From the NCBI GenBank assembly GCA_943324165.2, contig CALPKO020000085.1, forward strand, positions 1 through 6,317: 6,317 bases of DNA, written 5' to 3'. This DNA comes from Bdellovibrio sp. ZAP7 (GTDB lineage Bacteria; Bacteroidota; Bacteroidia; Flavobacteriales; Flavobacteriaceae). Under the pieces are notes generated by a model. That model saw nothing but the letters and a program-made list of their open reading frames with translations. It did no database searches and was not told the DNA's origin. How positions within the stretch are numbered: the stretch's first letter is position 1; each line of letters opens with the position of its first letter. Both the position numbers and the translations under genes were made by a program. Positions 1 to 5,614 of this stretch are shown piece by piece.

Positions 1-462
1 AAACGATGAACGGTATTTTTTGTCATCGATGGTTTTGACATCAACATATCTTTTTTCTATTGACGATTGAACTAATTTTAGAATATAATCCGGAATTGGC
101 GGTGCTGGCGTATCAATAGAAAAGGAAGCTTTCGAAGATTTTAGCAATTTCCCTTTTAAGCTATAAATGTTGATTTGAAGGCTATGAATGTCAGCTAGTT
201 CGTGGATTTTATCTTTAAAAATTAAAGGTAAATTGTCTGCGGTTAGCGGATAAGTTGTAGTTGAAAGAATATAATTAATATGTTCTTTGATGGCATTTTC
301 TTTTCGTTCTAATCTTTCTTGATGATAATTTTTCGCTTCAGTTTTGAATTGAAGAATAGATATCCCTGCCATTAAAAGCGATGCCAAAAAAGTCAAAAGT
401 ATCATTGACAAAAAAATTCTTGTCCTTAATGAAACCCTTTTAATTTTAACTGCTTTCAACAT
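1..462 (-). CDS. Membrane sensor protein, probable sensor histidine kinase, N-terminal part (cut by window edge)
   Basis: Only the first 154 codons are present; the frame runs open off the left edge. The start is an ATG at 462, one base after the TAA of hemJ (TAAAATG), so the two genes are almost certainly co-transcribed and probably translationally coupled. The protein begins with a short basic stretch (MLKAVKIKRVSLRTR) followed by one hydrophobic segment at about residues 16-39. After that comes a charged stretch rich in Glu, Lys and Arg (about 40-66), then a mixed soluble domain that looks like an extracytoplasmic sensor region (about 67-154). This layout matches the N-termini I recall for flavobacterial HAMP-type sensor histidine kinases. 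The HAMP, DHp and ATPase domains would lie beyond the window, so the kinase call is inference. It could be another one- or two-pass membrane receptor. The ligand cannot be predicted. Confidence 0.65.
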   Translation of the reverse strand, partial: MLKAVKIKRVSLRTRIFLSMILLTFLASLLMAGISILQFKTEAKNYHQERLERKENAIKEHINYILSTTTYPLTADNLPLIFKDKIHELADIHSLQINIYSLKGKLLKSSKASFSIDTPAPPIPDYILKLVQSSIEKRYVDVKTIDDKKYRSSF

Positions 463-463
463 T

Positions 464-1012
464 TTAAGCCTCGTTTTTTTGACGGATTTTTTTATAGAAT
501 TTAAAGCCCAACATGATGAGTATAGAAAATAAAAATATTCCCAAAACGCCGTAAATCCAATTGACTGCATTTTTCAGGACTACTAAAAAAACCACTGCAA
601 ACAGAATCAATGTAGCGCCTTCGTTCCATAACCGCATATAGTTAGAAGAATATTTAAAATCGCCTTTTTGAAATTGCTTGTAAATTTGATGGCATTTCAA
701 ATGATATAAATAAAGTAAAAAAACAAAACCAAGTTTAACATGCATCCAAGGCATTTGTAACCAAGCATGTCCTAAATCGGTAAAGAAAAGCATCCAGTAC
801 GCAAAAACACTTGCTAAAATAGCGCTTGGCCAAGTGATGATGTACCATAGTCTATAAGTCATTATTTTATATTGCTTCAACAAAATTTCCTTTTCTGGCG
901 AAGGTTTTTCATTGGCCTCAATTTGGTAAACAAACAAACGAACGATATAAAACAATCCTGCAAACCAAGTGATTACAAAGATGAGGTGAAGTGATTTTAG
1001 GTATTCGTACAT
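464..1012 (-). CDS. hemJ: HemJ-type protoporphyrinogen IX oxidase (UPF0093 / CopD-like membrane protein)
   Basis: HemJ is an integral membrane protein that oxidises protoporphyrinogen IX to protoporphyrin IX, the step just before ferrochelatase. The 182-residue product starts with the family hallmark: a short lead, the conserved His (His9), then IFVITWFAGLFYIVRLFVY with Arg25. Other family-like segments are PWMHVKLGF (88-96, with His91 and Lys93) and RLWNEGATLILFAVVFLVVLK (127-147). Hydrophobic segments lie at about 5-24, 58-77, 88-106, 132-147 and 152-171, giving five rather than the four usual for HemJ; the last, followed by a basic tail, is extra. I chose the ATG at 1012 because HemJ proteins begin immediately before the first helix. 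The longer reading from a TTG at 1030 adds only MKPKLT and starts inside a repeat. The gene lies 62 bp downstream of hemH on the same strand. Such proteins are often annotated only as CopD family, but the position next to hemH supports HemJ. Confidence 0.85.
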   Translation of the reverse strand: MYEYLKSLHLIFVITWFAGLFYIVRLFVYQIEANEKPSPEKEILLKQYKIMTYRLWYIITWPSAILASVFAYWMLFFTDLGHAWLQMPWMHVKLGFVFLLYLYHLKCHQIYKQFQKGDFKYSSNYMRLWNEGATLILFAVVFLVVLKNAVNWIYGVLGIFLFSILIMLGFKFYKKIRQKNEA

Positions 1013-1023
1013 AGTTAATTTTG

Positions 1024-1069
1024 GTTTCAAGTTTCAAGTTTCAAGTTGTGCAAACCTAAAACTTGAAAC
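1024..1069. repeat. GTTTCAA tandem heptamer with inverted partner (hairpin) between hemH and hemJ
   Basis: Three exact copies of the heptamer GTTTCAA stand head to tail at 1024-1030, 1031-1037 and 1038-1044, followed by GTT. The last ten bases (1038-1047, GTTTCAAGTT) have a perfect reverse complement at 1060-1069 (AACTTGAAAC), which gives a 10-bp stem with a 12-nt loop. The element fills most of the gap between the hemH stop and the hemJ start. It has no flanking T-run of the usual terminator kind. It could be a dispersed intergenic repeat, or an RNA structure that tunes the hemH/hemJ ratio in the shared transcript. I recall similar CAAGTTTCAAGTTTC repeats in Flavobacterium intergenic regions, but could not check. 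Confidence 0.75.
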
Positions 1070-1074
1070 AAACT

Positions 1075-2091
1075 TTAAACTTTTTCGTATTCTGTAATCC
1101 AATCTGCAACGGTAGCACACCATTCGTCTCCGTCATTCATACAAGGAATTGCCATAAATTTTTCGCCGCCATGGTGTAAAAATTCTTCGTTCGCTTCCAT
1201 GGCAATTTCTTCGAGTGTTTCTAAACAATCAGACACAAATGCTGGGGTTACAACCGCCAATTTTTTGATTCCTTTATTAGGCATTTTGTTGACTTCAACG
1301 TCGGTGTACGGAGTTAACCATTTGTCTCCCGCCAATCTTGATTGAAAGGTTTGACTGTATTTTCCTTCGGGAATTCCGAGTAATTTCACTACCTGATTTG
1401 TGGTTTCATAACATTGATGACTATAACAAAATTCGTGCGCTGGCGAAGGTGTATGACAGCATGAAAAATCGATTTTACAATGTGATTTTGTGATGTCGGT
1501 TTTGCGAATATGTCGTTTTGGAATTCCGTGGTAGGAAAACAATAAGTGATCATATTCAAATCCATCTAAATGTTTTTTGATAGAATTAGCCAAAGCTTTG
1601 ATATAATCTGGTTTGTTGTAAAACGCAGGAACCACTGTGAACTTCATATCAGGAAAATGTTTTGAGCGCAATTCTTCTGCTAAAACCAAAATAGTGGTTG
1701 TCGATGCCATGGCGTGTTGCGGATACAAAGGAAAAAGCATTACCTCATTTACGCCTTTGTCATGCAATTCTTGTAACCCTTTTAAAATAGTCATTGTGCC
1801 ATAACGCATTGACAAAGCCACAGGAATATCGACCATACTTTGCACTTTTTTATGCATTTTTTTGGAAATAACAACTAATGGCGAACCTTCATCTGTCCAA
1901 ATTCTTGCATAAGCCGCGGCTGATTTTTTAGGCCGGGTTTGTAAAATTACGCCTCGAACGAGTAATGCACGCAACAAAAACGGAACGTCAATTACGTATT
2001 TATCCATTAAAAACTCATCTAAGTATGGCTTTACATCTTTTGCTGTTGGGCTTTCTGGCGAACCTAAGTTTACTAATAATACTCCTTTCAT
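1075..2091 (-). CDS. hemH: Ferrochelatase (protoheme ferro-lyase)
   Basis: HemH inserts Fe2+ into protoporphyrin IX to make protoheme, at the cytoplasmic face of the membrane. The 338-residue product is full length and opens with the family start MKGVLLVNLGSPESP. It carries YARIWTDEGSPL (61-72) and LFPLYPQHAMASTTT (119-133). SYHGIPKRHI (186-195) holds the likely catalytic His188, and VTPAFVSDCLETLEEI (281-296) holds the conserved acidic residue Glu291. Directly after the HGIP motif lies a Cys-rich stretch (Cys205, 211, 212, 222, 227), longer than the equivalent loop in the E. coli enzyme; further Cys are at 289, 317 and 325. The start is the ATG at 2091 and has no Shine-Dalgarno site, as is common in this phylum. 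The gene lies downstream of araC on the same strand after a 117-bp gap and is followed by hemJ, which supplies its substrate. The enzyme call is very secure; a role for the cysteines is inference. Confidence 0.97.
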   Translation of the reverse strand: MKGVLLVNLGSPESPTAKDVKPYLDEFLMDKYVIDVPFLLRALLVRGVILQTRPKKSAAAYARIWTDEGSPLVVISKKMHKKVQSMVDIPVALSMRYGTMTILKGLQELHDKGVNEVMLFPLYPQHAMASTTTILVLAEELRSKHFPDMKFTVVPAFYNKPDYIKALANSIKKHLDGFEYDHLLFSYHGIPKRHIRKTDITKSHCKIDFSCCHTPSPAHEFCYSHQCYETTNQVVKLLGIPEGKYSQTFQSRLAGDKWLTPYTDVEVNKMPNKGIKKLAVVTPAFVSDCLETLEEIAMEANEEFLHHGGEKFMAIPCMNDGDEWCATVADWITEYEKV

Positions 2092-2106
2092 TTTGTTTTT
2101 TTATTT

Positions 2107-2114
2107 CAAAAGTA
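2107..2114 (-). promoter_or_regulatory. Putative -7 box of a hemH promoter
   Basis: On the minus strand this reads TACTTTTG, a perfect match to the Bacteroidota -7 consensus TAnnTTTG. It ends 15 bp before the hemH ATG, so the transcript leader would be only about 10 nt. I see no TTG at the expected -33 spacing. In DNA this AT-rich a chance match is possible. Confidence 0.35.
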
Positions 2115-2196
2115 ACTAAACTTCTTATTTTTAATTTTTGATTAACAATTTTTTATTTGTTGTTTGACAGGTGTGATTGATATCGTTACGTGTACA

Positions 2197-2219
2197 AAAA
2201 CACTTATTTTATGTGTTTT
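2197..2219 (-). terminator. Weak terminator-like hairpin at the end of araC
   Basis: AAAACAC (2197-2203) and GTGTTTT (2213-2219) form a perfect 7-bp stem with a 9-nt loop. It overlaps the araC stop codon. Read on the minus strand, the descending arm ends GTGTTTT and is followed by one further T, then G. The stem is AT-rich and short, so termination would be partial at best and some transcription could continue into hemH. Confidence 0.35.
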
Positions 2220-3081
2220 GATTCAAAGTCATTAGGTACTTTTTTGGTGTTGTGGCAAATTTCTTTTTAAAAGCAGCAATAAAATGACTTCCGGTGCTAT
2301 AGCCAATTTTCAATCCCACTTCGTTTACATTATAAGAGCCAGAATCTAGCAGTTTTCTTGCGTAGTCCATTTTATAGTCAAACAAGAAGCCGTAAACCGT
2401 ATCGCCATAAATTTGTTTGAAACCCATTTTTAATTTCTTTAAATTCAATCCGATTTCGTCTGATAACTCCTGTAATCCAGGCGGTTCCGCCATTTTTGAG
2501 ATGATAATTTCTTTGGCTTTTTTGATTTTCAAAACATTTTCCTCATCAATCAGAAATGGACATTGCTCTGCGTTTGAATCTTCATTTCTATTAAAATATA
2601 AACTTAACAATTCGTATCCTTTTCCTTTGTAATATAAATTCTTAATTGATGGATTTAAATTATAATGAAACATTTGGCTCAAAACTATTGCCATCGACGG
2701 ACTAATATTATCTTCTTTATAATATTTTTTATCATTGTTTTCTTCACTCAAAAACGGAATATAATCTGCTTCTGATGAAAACAAAGTGTGGAATTTTTTT
2801 ATAGATATGATAACTGAAATTAACCACGAATTTGGTGATAATTCCAAATTCAATGGCAATTCTTTTTGTGGATTATACAATAACAATGACTTTTCATCCT
2901 TAAGGTCTAGTGCATAACTCCCTTCATTAAAAATAAATTTTGCTCTTCCTTTTATGCCAAAATGAAATTGAATAAGTCCTTTGGTGATAGCCCTTTCCAG
3001 ACGAATTACATTGTTGTCGTCATTTTGAAATCGAATCAAAATAAAATCATCTTCAATTTTTATTATTTCTTGAGAACCCAT
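2209..3081 (-). CDS. AraC-family transcriptional regulator, divergent to hemA
   Basis: This is a 290-residue one-component regulator with an N-terminal sensing region (about 1-170) of no motif I can name and a C-terminal AraC DNA-binding domain (about 185-287). The first helix-turn-helix is near 203-226 (LQELSDEIGLNLKKLKMGFK). The second is near 251-274 (NVNEVGLKIGYSTGSHFIAA) and is followed by the family signature FKKKFATTPKKYL (271-283). The pattern LNLKKLKMGFKQIYGDTVYG resembles the PchR-like branch of the family, some members of which respond to iron-siderophore complexes; the effector here is unknown. The gene starts at an ATG without a Shine-Dalgarno site and is transcribed away from hemA across a 226-bp region. 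That region contains a direct repeat of the form AraC proteins bind. The position suggests control of hemA-hemC-hemD, and perhaps of hemH downstream. Confidence 0.92.
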   Translation of the reverse strand: MGSQEIIKIEDDFILIRFQNDDNNVIRLERAITKGLIQFHFGIKGRAKFIFNEGSYALDLKDEKSLLLYNPQKELPLNLELSPNSWLISVIISIKKFHTLFSSEADYIPFLSEENNDKKYYKEDNISPSMAIVLSQMFHYNLNPSIKNLYYKGKGYELLSLYFNRNEDSNAEQCPFLIDEENVLKIKKAKEIIISKMAEPPGLQELSDEIGLNLKKLKMGFKQIYGDTVYGFLFDYKMDYARKLLDSGSYNVNEVGLKIGYSTGSHFIAAFKKKFATTPKKYLMTLNQNT

Positions 3082-3120
3082 AGCGATATTTTTTCGGATA
3101 TGATTTTGAAACCAACCAAG

Positions 3121-3136
3121 AATTCTATTTAGAATT
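3121..3136. repeat. Short inverted repeat upstream of araC
   Basis: AATTCTA (3121-3127) and TAGAATT (3130-3136) are perfect reverse complements separated by TT. The element would lie in the untranslated leader of araC if transcription starts near 3168. A related AGAATT also occurs at 3185-3190. It could be a dimeric operator or a weak RNA hairpin, but the sequence is all A/T apart from one G and one C, so chance is a real alternative. Confidence 0.35.
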
Positions 3137-3174
3137 GTTCTATATAAGTAAATTCATAACACTTGATTTCAGTA

Positions 3175-3182
3175 CAAATTTA
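3175..3182 (-). promoter_or_regulatory. Putative -7 box of the araC promoter
   Basis: On the minus strand this reads TAAATTTG, a perfect TAnnTTTG match. The predicted start near 3168 would give araC a leader of roughly 85-90 nt. No TTG is visible at the -33 distance. The hit lies in the same 226-bp divergent region (3082-3307) that drives hemA. Confidence 0.35.
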
Positions 3183-3227
3183 ATAGAATTTATATAGATT
3201 TCAGCATTTAGGATTAAAAATTCGCAT

Positions 3228-3256
3228 AGCGTTACAAAAAGTCCTTACAGCGTTAC
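3228..3256 (+). promoter_or_regulatory. Putative AraC-type operator: AGCGTTAC direct repeat, 21-bp period
   Basis: AGCGTTAC occurs at 3228-3235 and again, identically, at 3249-3256, so the copies are offset by exactly 21 bp (two helical turns). AraC-family proteins commonly bind two direct half-sites with this spacing through their two helix-turn-helix motifs. The downstream copy ends 20 bp before the hemA -7 box and thus covers the -33 position, where no TTG is present. That is the arrangement of an activator-dependent promoter. A third, weaker TTAC lies at 3245-3248. The repeat is seen directly; binding by the neighbouring AraC protein is inferred. Confidence 0.6.
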
Positions 3257-3276
3257 TTTTATAGATTGTATAGTAA

Positions 3277-3284
3277 TAATTTTG
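3277..3284 (+). promoter_or_regulatory. Putative -7 box of the hemA promoter
   Basis: TAATTTTG matches the Bacteroidota -7 consensus TAnnTTTG perfectly. Its last base is 23 bp before the chosen hemA ATG, giving a leader of about 15-20 nt that would contain the AGGAAAAG ribosome-binding site. The -33 region lacks TTG and is instead occupied by an AGCGTTAC repeat. Confidence 0.5.
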
Positions 3285-3294
3285 TCGAACTTTT

Positions 3295-3302
3295 AGGAAA
3301 AG
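3295..3302 (+). promoter_or_regulatory. Ribosome-binding site that decides the hemA start
   Basis: AGGAAAAG lies 5 bp upstream of the ATG at 3308 and is the clearest Shine-Dalgarno-like site in the window. It favours this start over an in-frame ATG at 3266, which would place the translation start upstream of the -7 box. Confidence 0.5.
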
Positions 3303-3307
3303 TAAAT

Positions 3308-4612
3308 ATGGAGCACAATAATTTATTAAGACCACAATATTTCTACGCTGTTGGATTAAGTTATAAAAAAGCCGATGCGGCAACTCGAGGGAAATTTAGT
3401 TTAAATGCGCAGGCAAAAACCACTCTGCTGCAGCAGGCGAAAAACGAAAATATTGAGAGTATAATTGTGACTTCCACTTGCAACAGAACAGAAATTTACG
3501 GTTTTGCAGAGCATCCATTTCAGTTAATCAAACTAATTTGTGAAAACAGTTTTGGTTCCGTAGAAGAATTTCAAGAAGTTGGTTTTGTCTATAAAAGTCA
3601 AGAGGCAATTGCTCATTTGTTTAGAGTAGCCACTGGATTAGACAGTCAGATTCTGGGAGATTTCGAAATCATCAGCCAACTCAAAACCAGTTTTTACGAA
3701 TCTAAATCGTTAGGACTAATCAATACCTTTCTCGATAGATTGGTAAATTCTGTGATTCAAGCCAGCAAAAAAATCAAAAATGAAACCGAAATTAGCTCAG
3801 GAGCAACTTCTGTTTCTTTTGCTTCGGTGCAATACATTATCAAAAATGTAGAAAACATAGGCAACAAAAATATTTTACTTTTCGGAACTGGAAAAATCGG
3901 AAGAAATACTTGTGAAAATTTAGTGAAGCACACTAAAAACGAGCAAATTACTTTAATCAACCGAACAAAAAATAAAGCGGAAAAATTAGCTGGGAAACTG
4001 AATTTAATCGTTAGAGATTATGCCGATTTGCATCTAGAATTGCAAAAAGCAGATGTTGTAGTTGTTGCAACTGGCGCACAAAATCCAACCATTGATAAAG
4101 CCATTTTGAATCTAAAAAAACCAATGCTAATTTTAGATTTATCAATTCCGAAAAACGTTCACGAAAACGTAACTGATTTGGAAGGGGTGACTTTAATTCA
4201 CATGGACAATTTGTCGCAAATGACCGATGATACTTTAGAAAGAAGAAAACAACATATTCCAGCCGCCGAAGCGATTATTGAAGACATAAAATTAGAATTT
4301 AATACTTGGATGAATGGTCGAAAATATGCACCAACAATTCATGCTTTAAAAGCAAAACTGAACGATATTAAAGACAACGAACTGAATTTTCAGCGGAAGA
4401 AACTTGCGAATTTTGACGAAGAACAAGCCGAATTAATTAGCAAGCGGATCATTCAAAAAATCACCAATCATTTTGCAAGTCATCTCAAAGATGAAAATAC
4501 TTCGATTGACGAAAGCATAGATTGGATTGAAAAAGTTTTTCAAATTGGTTTCAAAACACCAAAAATCACTTCAACTGAATTAGAAGAAAAATACAAAATC
4601 AATTTATCATAA
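3308..4612 (+). CDS. hemA: Glutamyl-tRNA reductase
   Basis: HemA reduces glutamyl-tRNA(Glu) with NADPH to glutamate-1-semialdehyde, the first committed step of the C5 heme pathway. The 434-residue product has family length. Its N-terminal catalytic domain carries YFYAVGLSYKKADAATRGKF (11-30) and TSTCNRTEIYG (55-65), with the nucleophile Cys58. FRVATGLDSQILGDFEIISQLK (105-126) is the conserved domain linker region, here with GDF in place of the more usual GE-P. The NADPH-binding Rossmann motif is LFGTGKIGRNT (191-201), followed by VVVATGAQNP (251-260) and LDLSIPKNV (276-284). The C-terminal part, from about 300, looks like the helical dimerisation domain. I chose the ATG at 3308 because homologs begin close to this point and an AGGAAAAG site precedes it; the longer frame from 3266 adds 14 unrelated residues. 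It is the first gene of a hemA-hemC-hemD run and is probably controlled by the divergent AraC protein. Confidence 0.97.
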   Translation: MEHNNLLRPQYFYAVGLSYKKADAATRGKFSLNAQAKTTLLQQAKNENIESIIVTSTCNRTEIYGFAEHPFQLIKLICENSFGSVEEFQEVGFVYKSQEAIAHLFRVATGLDSQILGDFEIISQLKTSFYESKSLGLINTFLDRLVNSVIQASKKIKNETEISSGATSVSFASVQYIIKNVENIGNKNILLFGTGKIGRNTCENLVKHTKNEQITLINRTKNKAEKLAGKLNLIVRDYADLHLELQKADVVVVATGAQNPTIDKAILNLKKPMLILDLSIPKNVHENVTDLEGVTLIHMDNLSQMTDDTLERRKQHIPAAEAIIEDIKLEFNTWMNGRKYAPTIHALKAKLNDIKDNELNFQRKKLANFDEEQAELISKRIIQKITNHFASHLKDENTSIDESIDWIEKVFQIGFKTPKITSTELEEKYKINLS

Positions 4613-4627
4613 ATTAAAATTTGTGTA

Positions 4628-4644
4628 TTTGCCCGTCAGGCAAA
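4628..4644. repeat. Small hairpin between hemA and hemC
   Basis: TTTGCC (4628-4633) and GGCAAA (4639-4644) form a perfect 6-bp stem around the loop CGTCA. This is a GC-rich island in an otherwise A/T-only 45-bp gap. No T-run follows on either strand, so it is not a standard terminator. It lies 13 bp before the GTG start of hemC and could affect hemC translation or mRNA processing, or be a remnant of a dispersed palindromic repeat. Confidence 0.6.
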
Positions 4645-4657
4645 AAATATAAACAAG

Positions 4658-5614
4658 GTGGCTGAAAAAATAATAAGAATCGGAACACGCGACAGCGAAC
4701 TCGCACTTTGGCAAGCGCATACGGTCGAAAAAAAATTGCAAGATTTGGGTTATAAAACCGAAATCATAGCCGTAAAATCGCAAGGAGACATCATTCTAGA
4801 CAAACCACTTTACGAACTAGGAATTACTGGAATTTTCACTAAAACTTTAGACATCGCGATGATCAATGGTCAGGTTGATATTGCTGTACATTCTATGAAA
4901 GATGTCCCAACTGCACTCCCAATCGGGATTGTACAAGCAGCAGTTTTAGAAAGGGCCAGCACTTTAGACGTTCTAATACACAAAGGAAATTTAGATTTTC
5001 TTCAGAATAATGGTACAATTGCCTCCGGAAGTTTGCGTCGTCAAGCGATGTGGTGGAACAAATATCCCAATCACAATGTGGTAGATTTACGTGGAAATGT
5101 AAACACAAGACTCCAAAAACTCAAAGACAACGATTGGAATGGAGCTATTTTTGCAGCTGCTGGTTTAGATAGGTTAGGATTTATTAATGGAAACGAAATA
5201 AAAAGCCCTTCCTTTGGAGGGGTTGGGGAGGCTCTCGATTGGATGACCCCAGCTCCAGCGCAAGGAGCAATGGTTGTATTAGCGATGTTAAATGACTCTT
5301 TTTGTAGAGAAGCTGTTGCCGAACTAAACCATATTGAAACTGAAATTTGTACTTATATCGAACGCCAATTTCTAAAAACACTCGAAGGCGGATGTACCGC
5401 TCCGATTGGCGCTTTAGCAACTTATGATGAACTCCATGATACAATCAATTTTAAAGGTAGTTTATTATCGATTGACGGAAAACAAAAAATAGAAATAGAA
5501 AAAGCAGTTGATATTTCAGAATGGAAAAAATTAGGTTTCAACATCGCTCAAGATATTTTAAATAATGGAGGCACAGCATTGATGTCTGAAATAAAAGATA
5601 GTTTAAAAAAATAA
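4658..5614 (+). CDS. hemC: Hydroxymethylbilane synthase (porphobilinogen deaminase)
   Basis: HemC polymerises four porphobilinogen units into hydroxymethylbilane in the cytoplasm. The 318-residue product shows IRIGTRDSELALWQA (6-20), DVPTALP (82-88) after HSMK, SGSLRRQA (123-130), DLRGNVNTRLQKL (143-155), the PAPAQGAM motif (198-205) and LEGGCTAPIGA (242-252). Cys246 carries the dipyrromethane cofactor, and Asp82 fits the catalytic aspartate of the HSMKD motif. The start is a GTG at 4658; no ATG or other good start lies between it and the hemA stop, which is in the same frame. Residues 182-192 (KSPSFGGVGEA) look like an insertion between LDRLGF and LDWMTPAPAQG, coded by a GC-rich repeat. It falls in a loop before a conserved motif, so the enzyme is probably still active. 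The gene overlaps hemD by one base (TAATG), implying coupling. Confidence 0.97.
   Translation: MAEKIIRIGTRDSELALWQAHTVEKKLQDLGYKTEIIAVKSQGDIILDKPLYELGITGIFTKTLDIAMINGQVDIAVHSMKDVPTALPIGIVQAAVLERASTLDVLIHKGNLDFLQNNGTIASGSLRRQAMWWNKYPNHNVVDLRGNVNTRLQKLKDNDWNGAIFAAAGLDRLGFINGNEIKSPSFGGVGEALDWMTPAPAQGAMVVLAMLNDSFCREAVAELNHIETEICTYIERQFLKTLEGGCTAPIGALATYDELHDTINFKGSLLSIDGKQKIEIEKAVDISEWKKLGFNIAQDILNNGGTALMSEIKDSLKK
5201..5233. repeat. GC-rich palindromic repeat inserted in frame within hemC
   Basis: This 33-bp, 11-codon segment stands out from its AT-rich gene: 19 of the 29 bases at 5205-5233 are G or C. Its core folds as CCCTTCC (5206-5212), loop TTT, GGAGGGG (5216-5222), a 7-bp stem with one G-T wobble, and the outer ends read AGCC and GGCT. 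It encodes KSPSFGGVGEA, which ordinary HemC proteins lack between the LDRLG helix and the LDWM-PAPAQG motif. I recall near-identical elements as dispersed repeats in Flavobacterium genomes; copy number here could not be checked. The exact ends are uncertain by a few bases. Confidence 0.65.

Noticed and set aside
1013..1030. Upstream TTG start that extends HemJ by MKPKLT
   Set aside because: The extension begins inside the GTTTCAA repeat, uses a rare start, and HemJ proteins begin right before the first helix; the ATG at 1012 fits better.
3266..3307. Longer hemA frame from an ATG at 3266
   Set aside because: It would start upstream of the -7 box and adds 14 residues not expected in glutamyl-tRNA reductase; an AGGAAAAG site precedes the ATG at 3308.
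3082..3307. Possible small RNA or riboswitch in the araC-hemA intergenic region
   Set aside because: Only a 7-2-7 A/T-rich inverted repeat is visible, with no conserved aptamer-like pattern; the region is adequately explained by two divergent promoters and an operator.
3201..3383. 60-codon minus-strand frame across the araC-hemA intergenic region and the hemA start
   Set aside because: It overlaps the promoter region and hemA, has no recognisable protein features, and has Cys/Tyr/Asn-rich random composition.
3425..3436. CTGCTGCAGCAG, a perfect 12-bp palindrome
   Set aside because: It encodes Leu-Leu-Gln-Gln inside hemA and is explained by codon use; there is no sign that it is regulatory.
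5184..5444. 86-codon minus-strand frame inside hemC
   Set aside because: It is a shadow of a well-conserved gene; part of it is only the reverse reading of the inserted GC-rich repeat.
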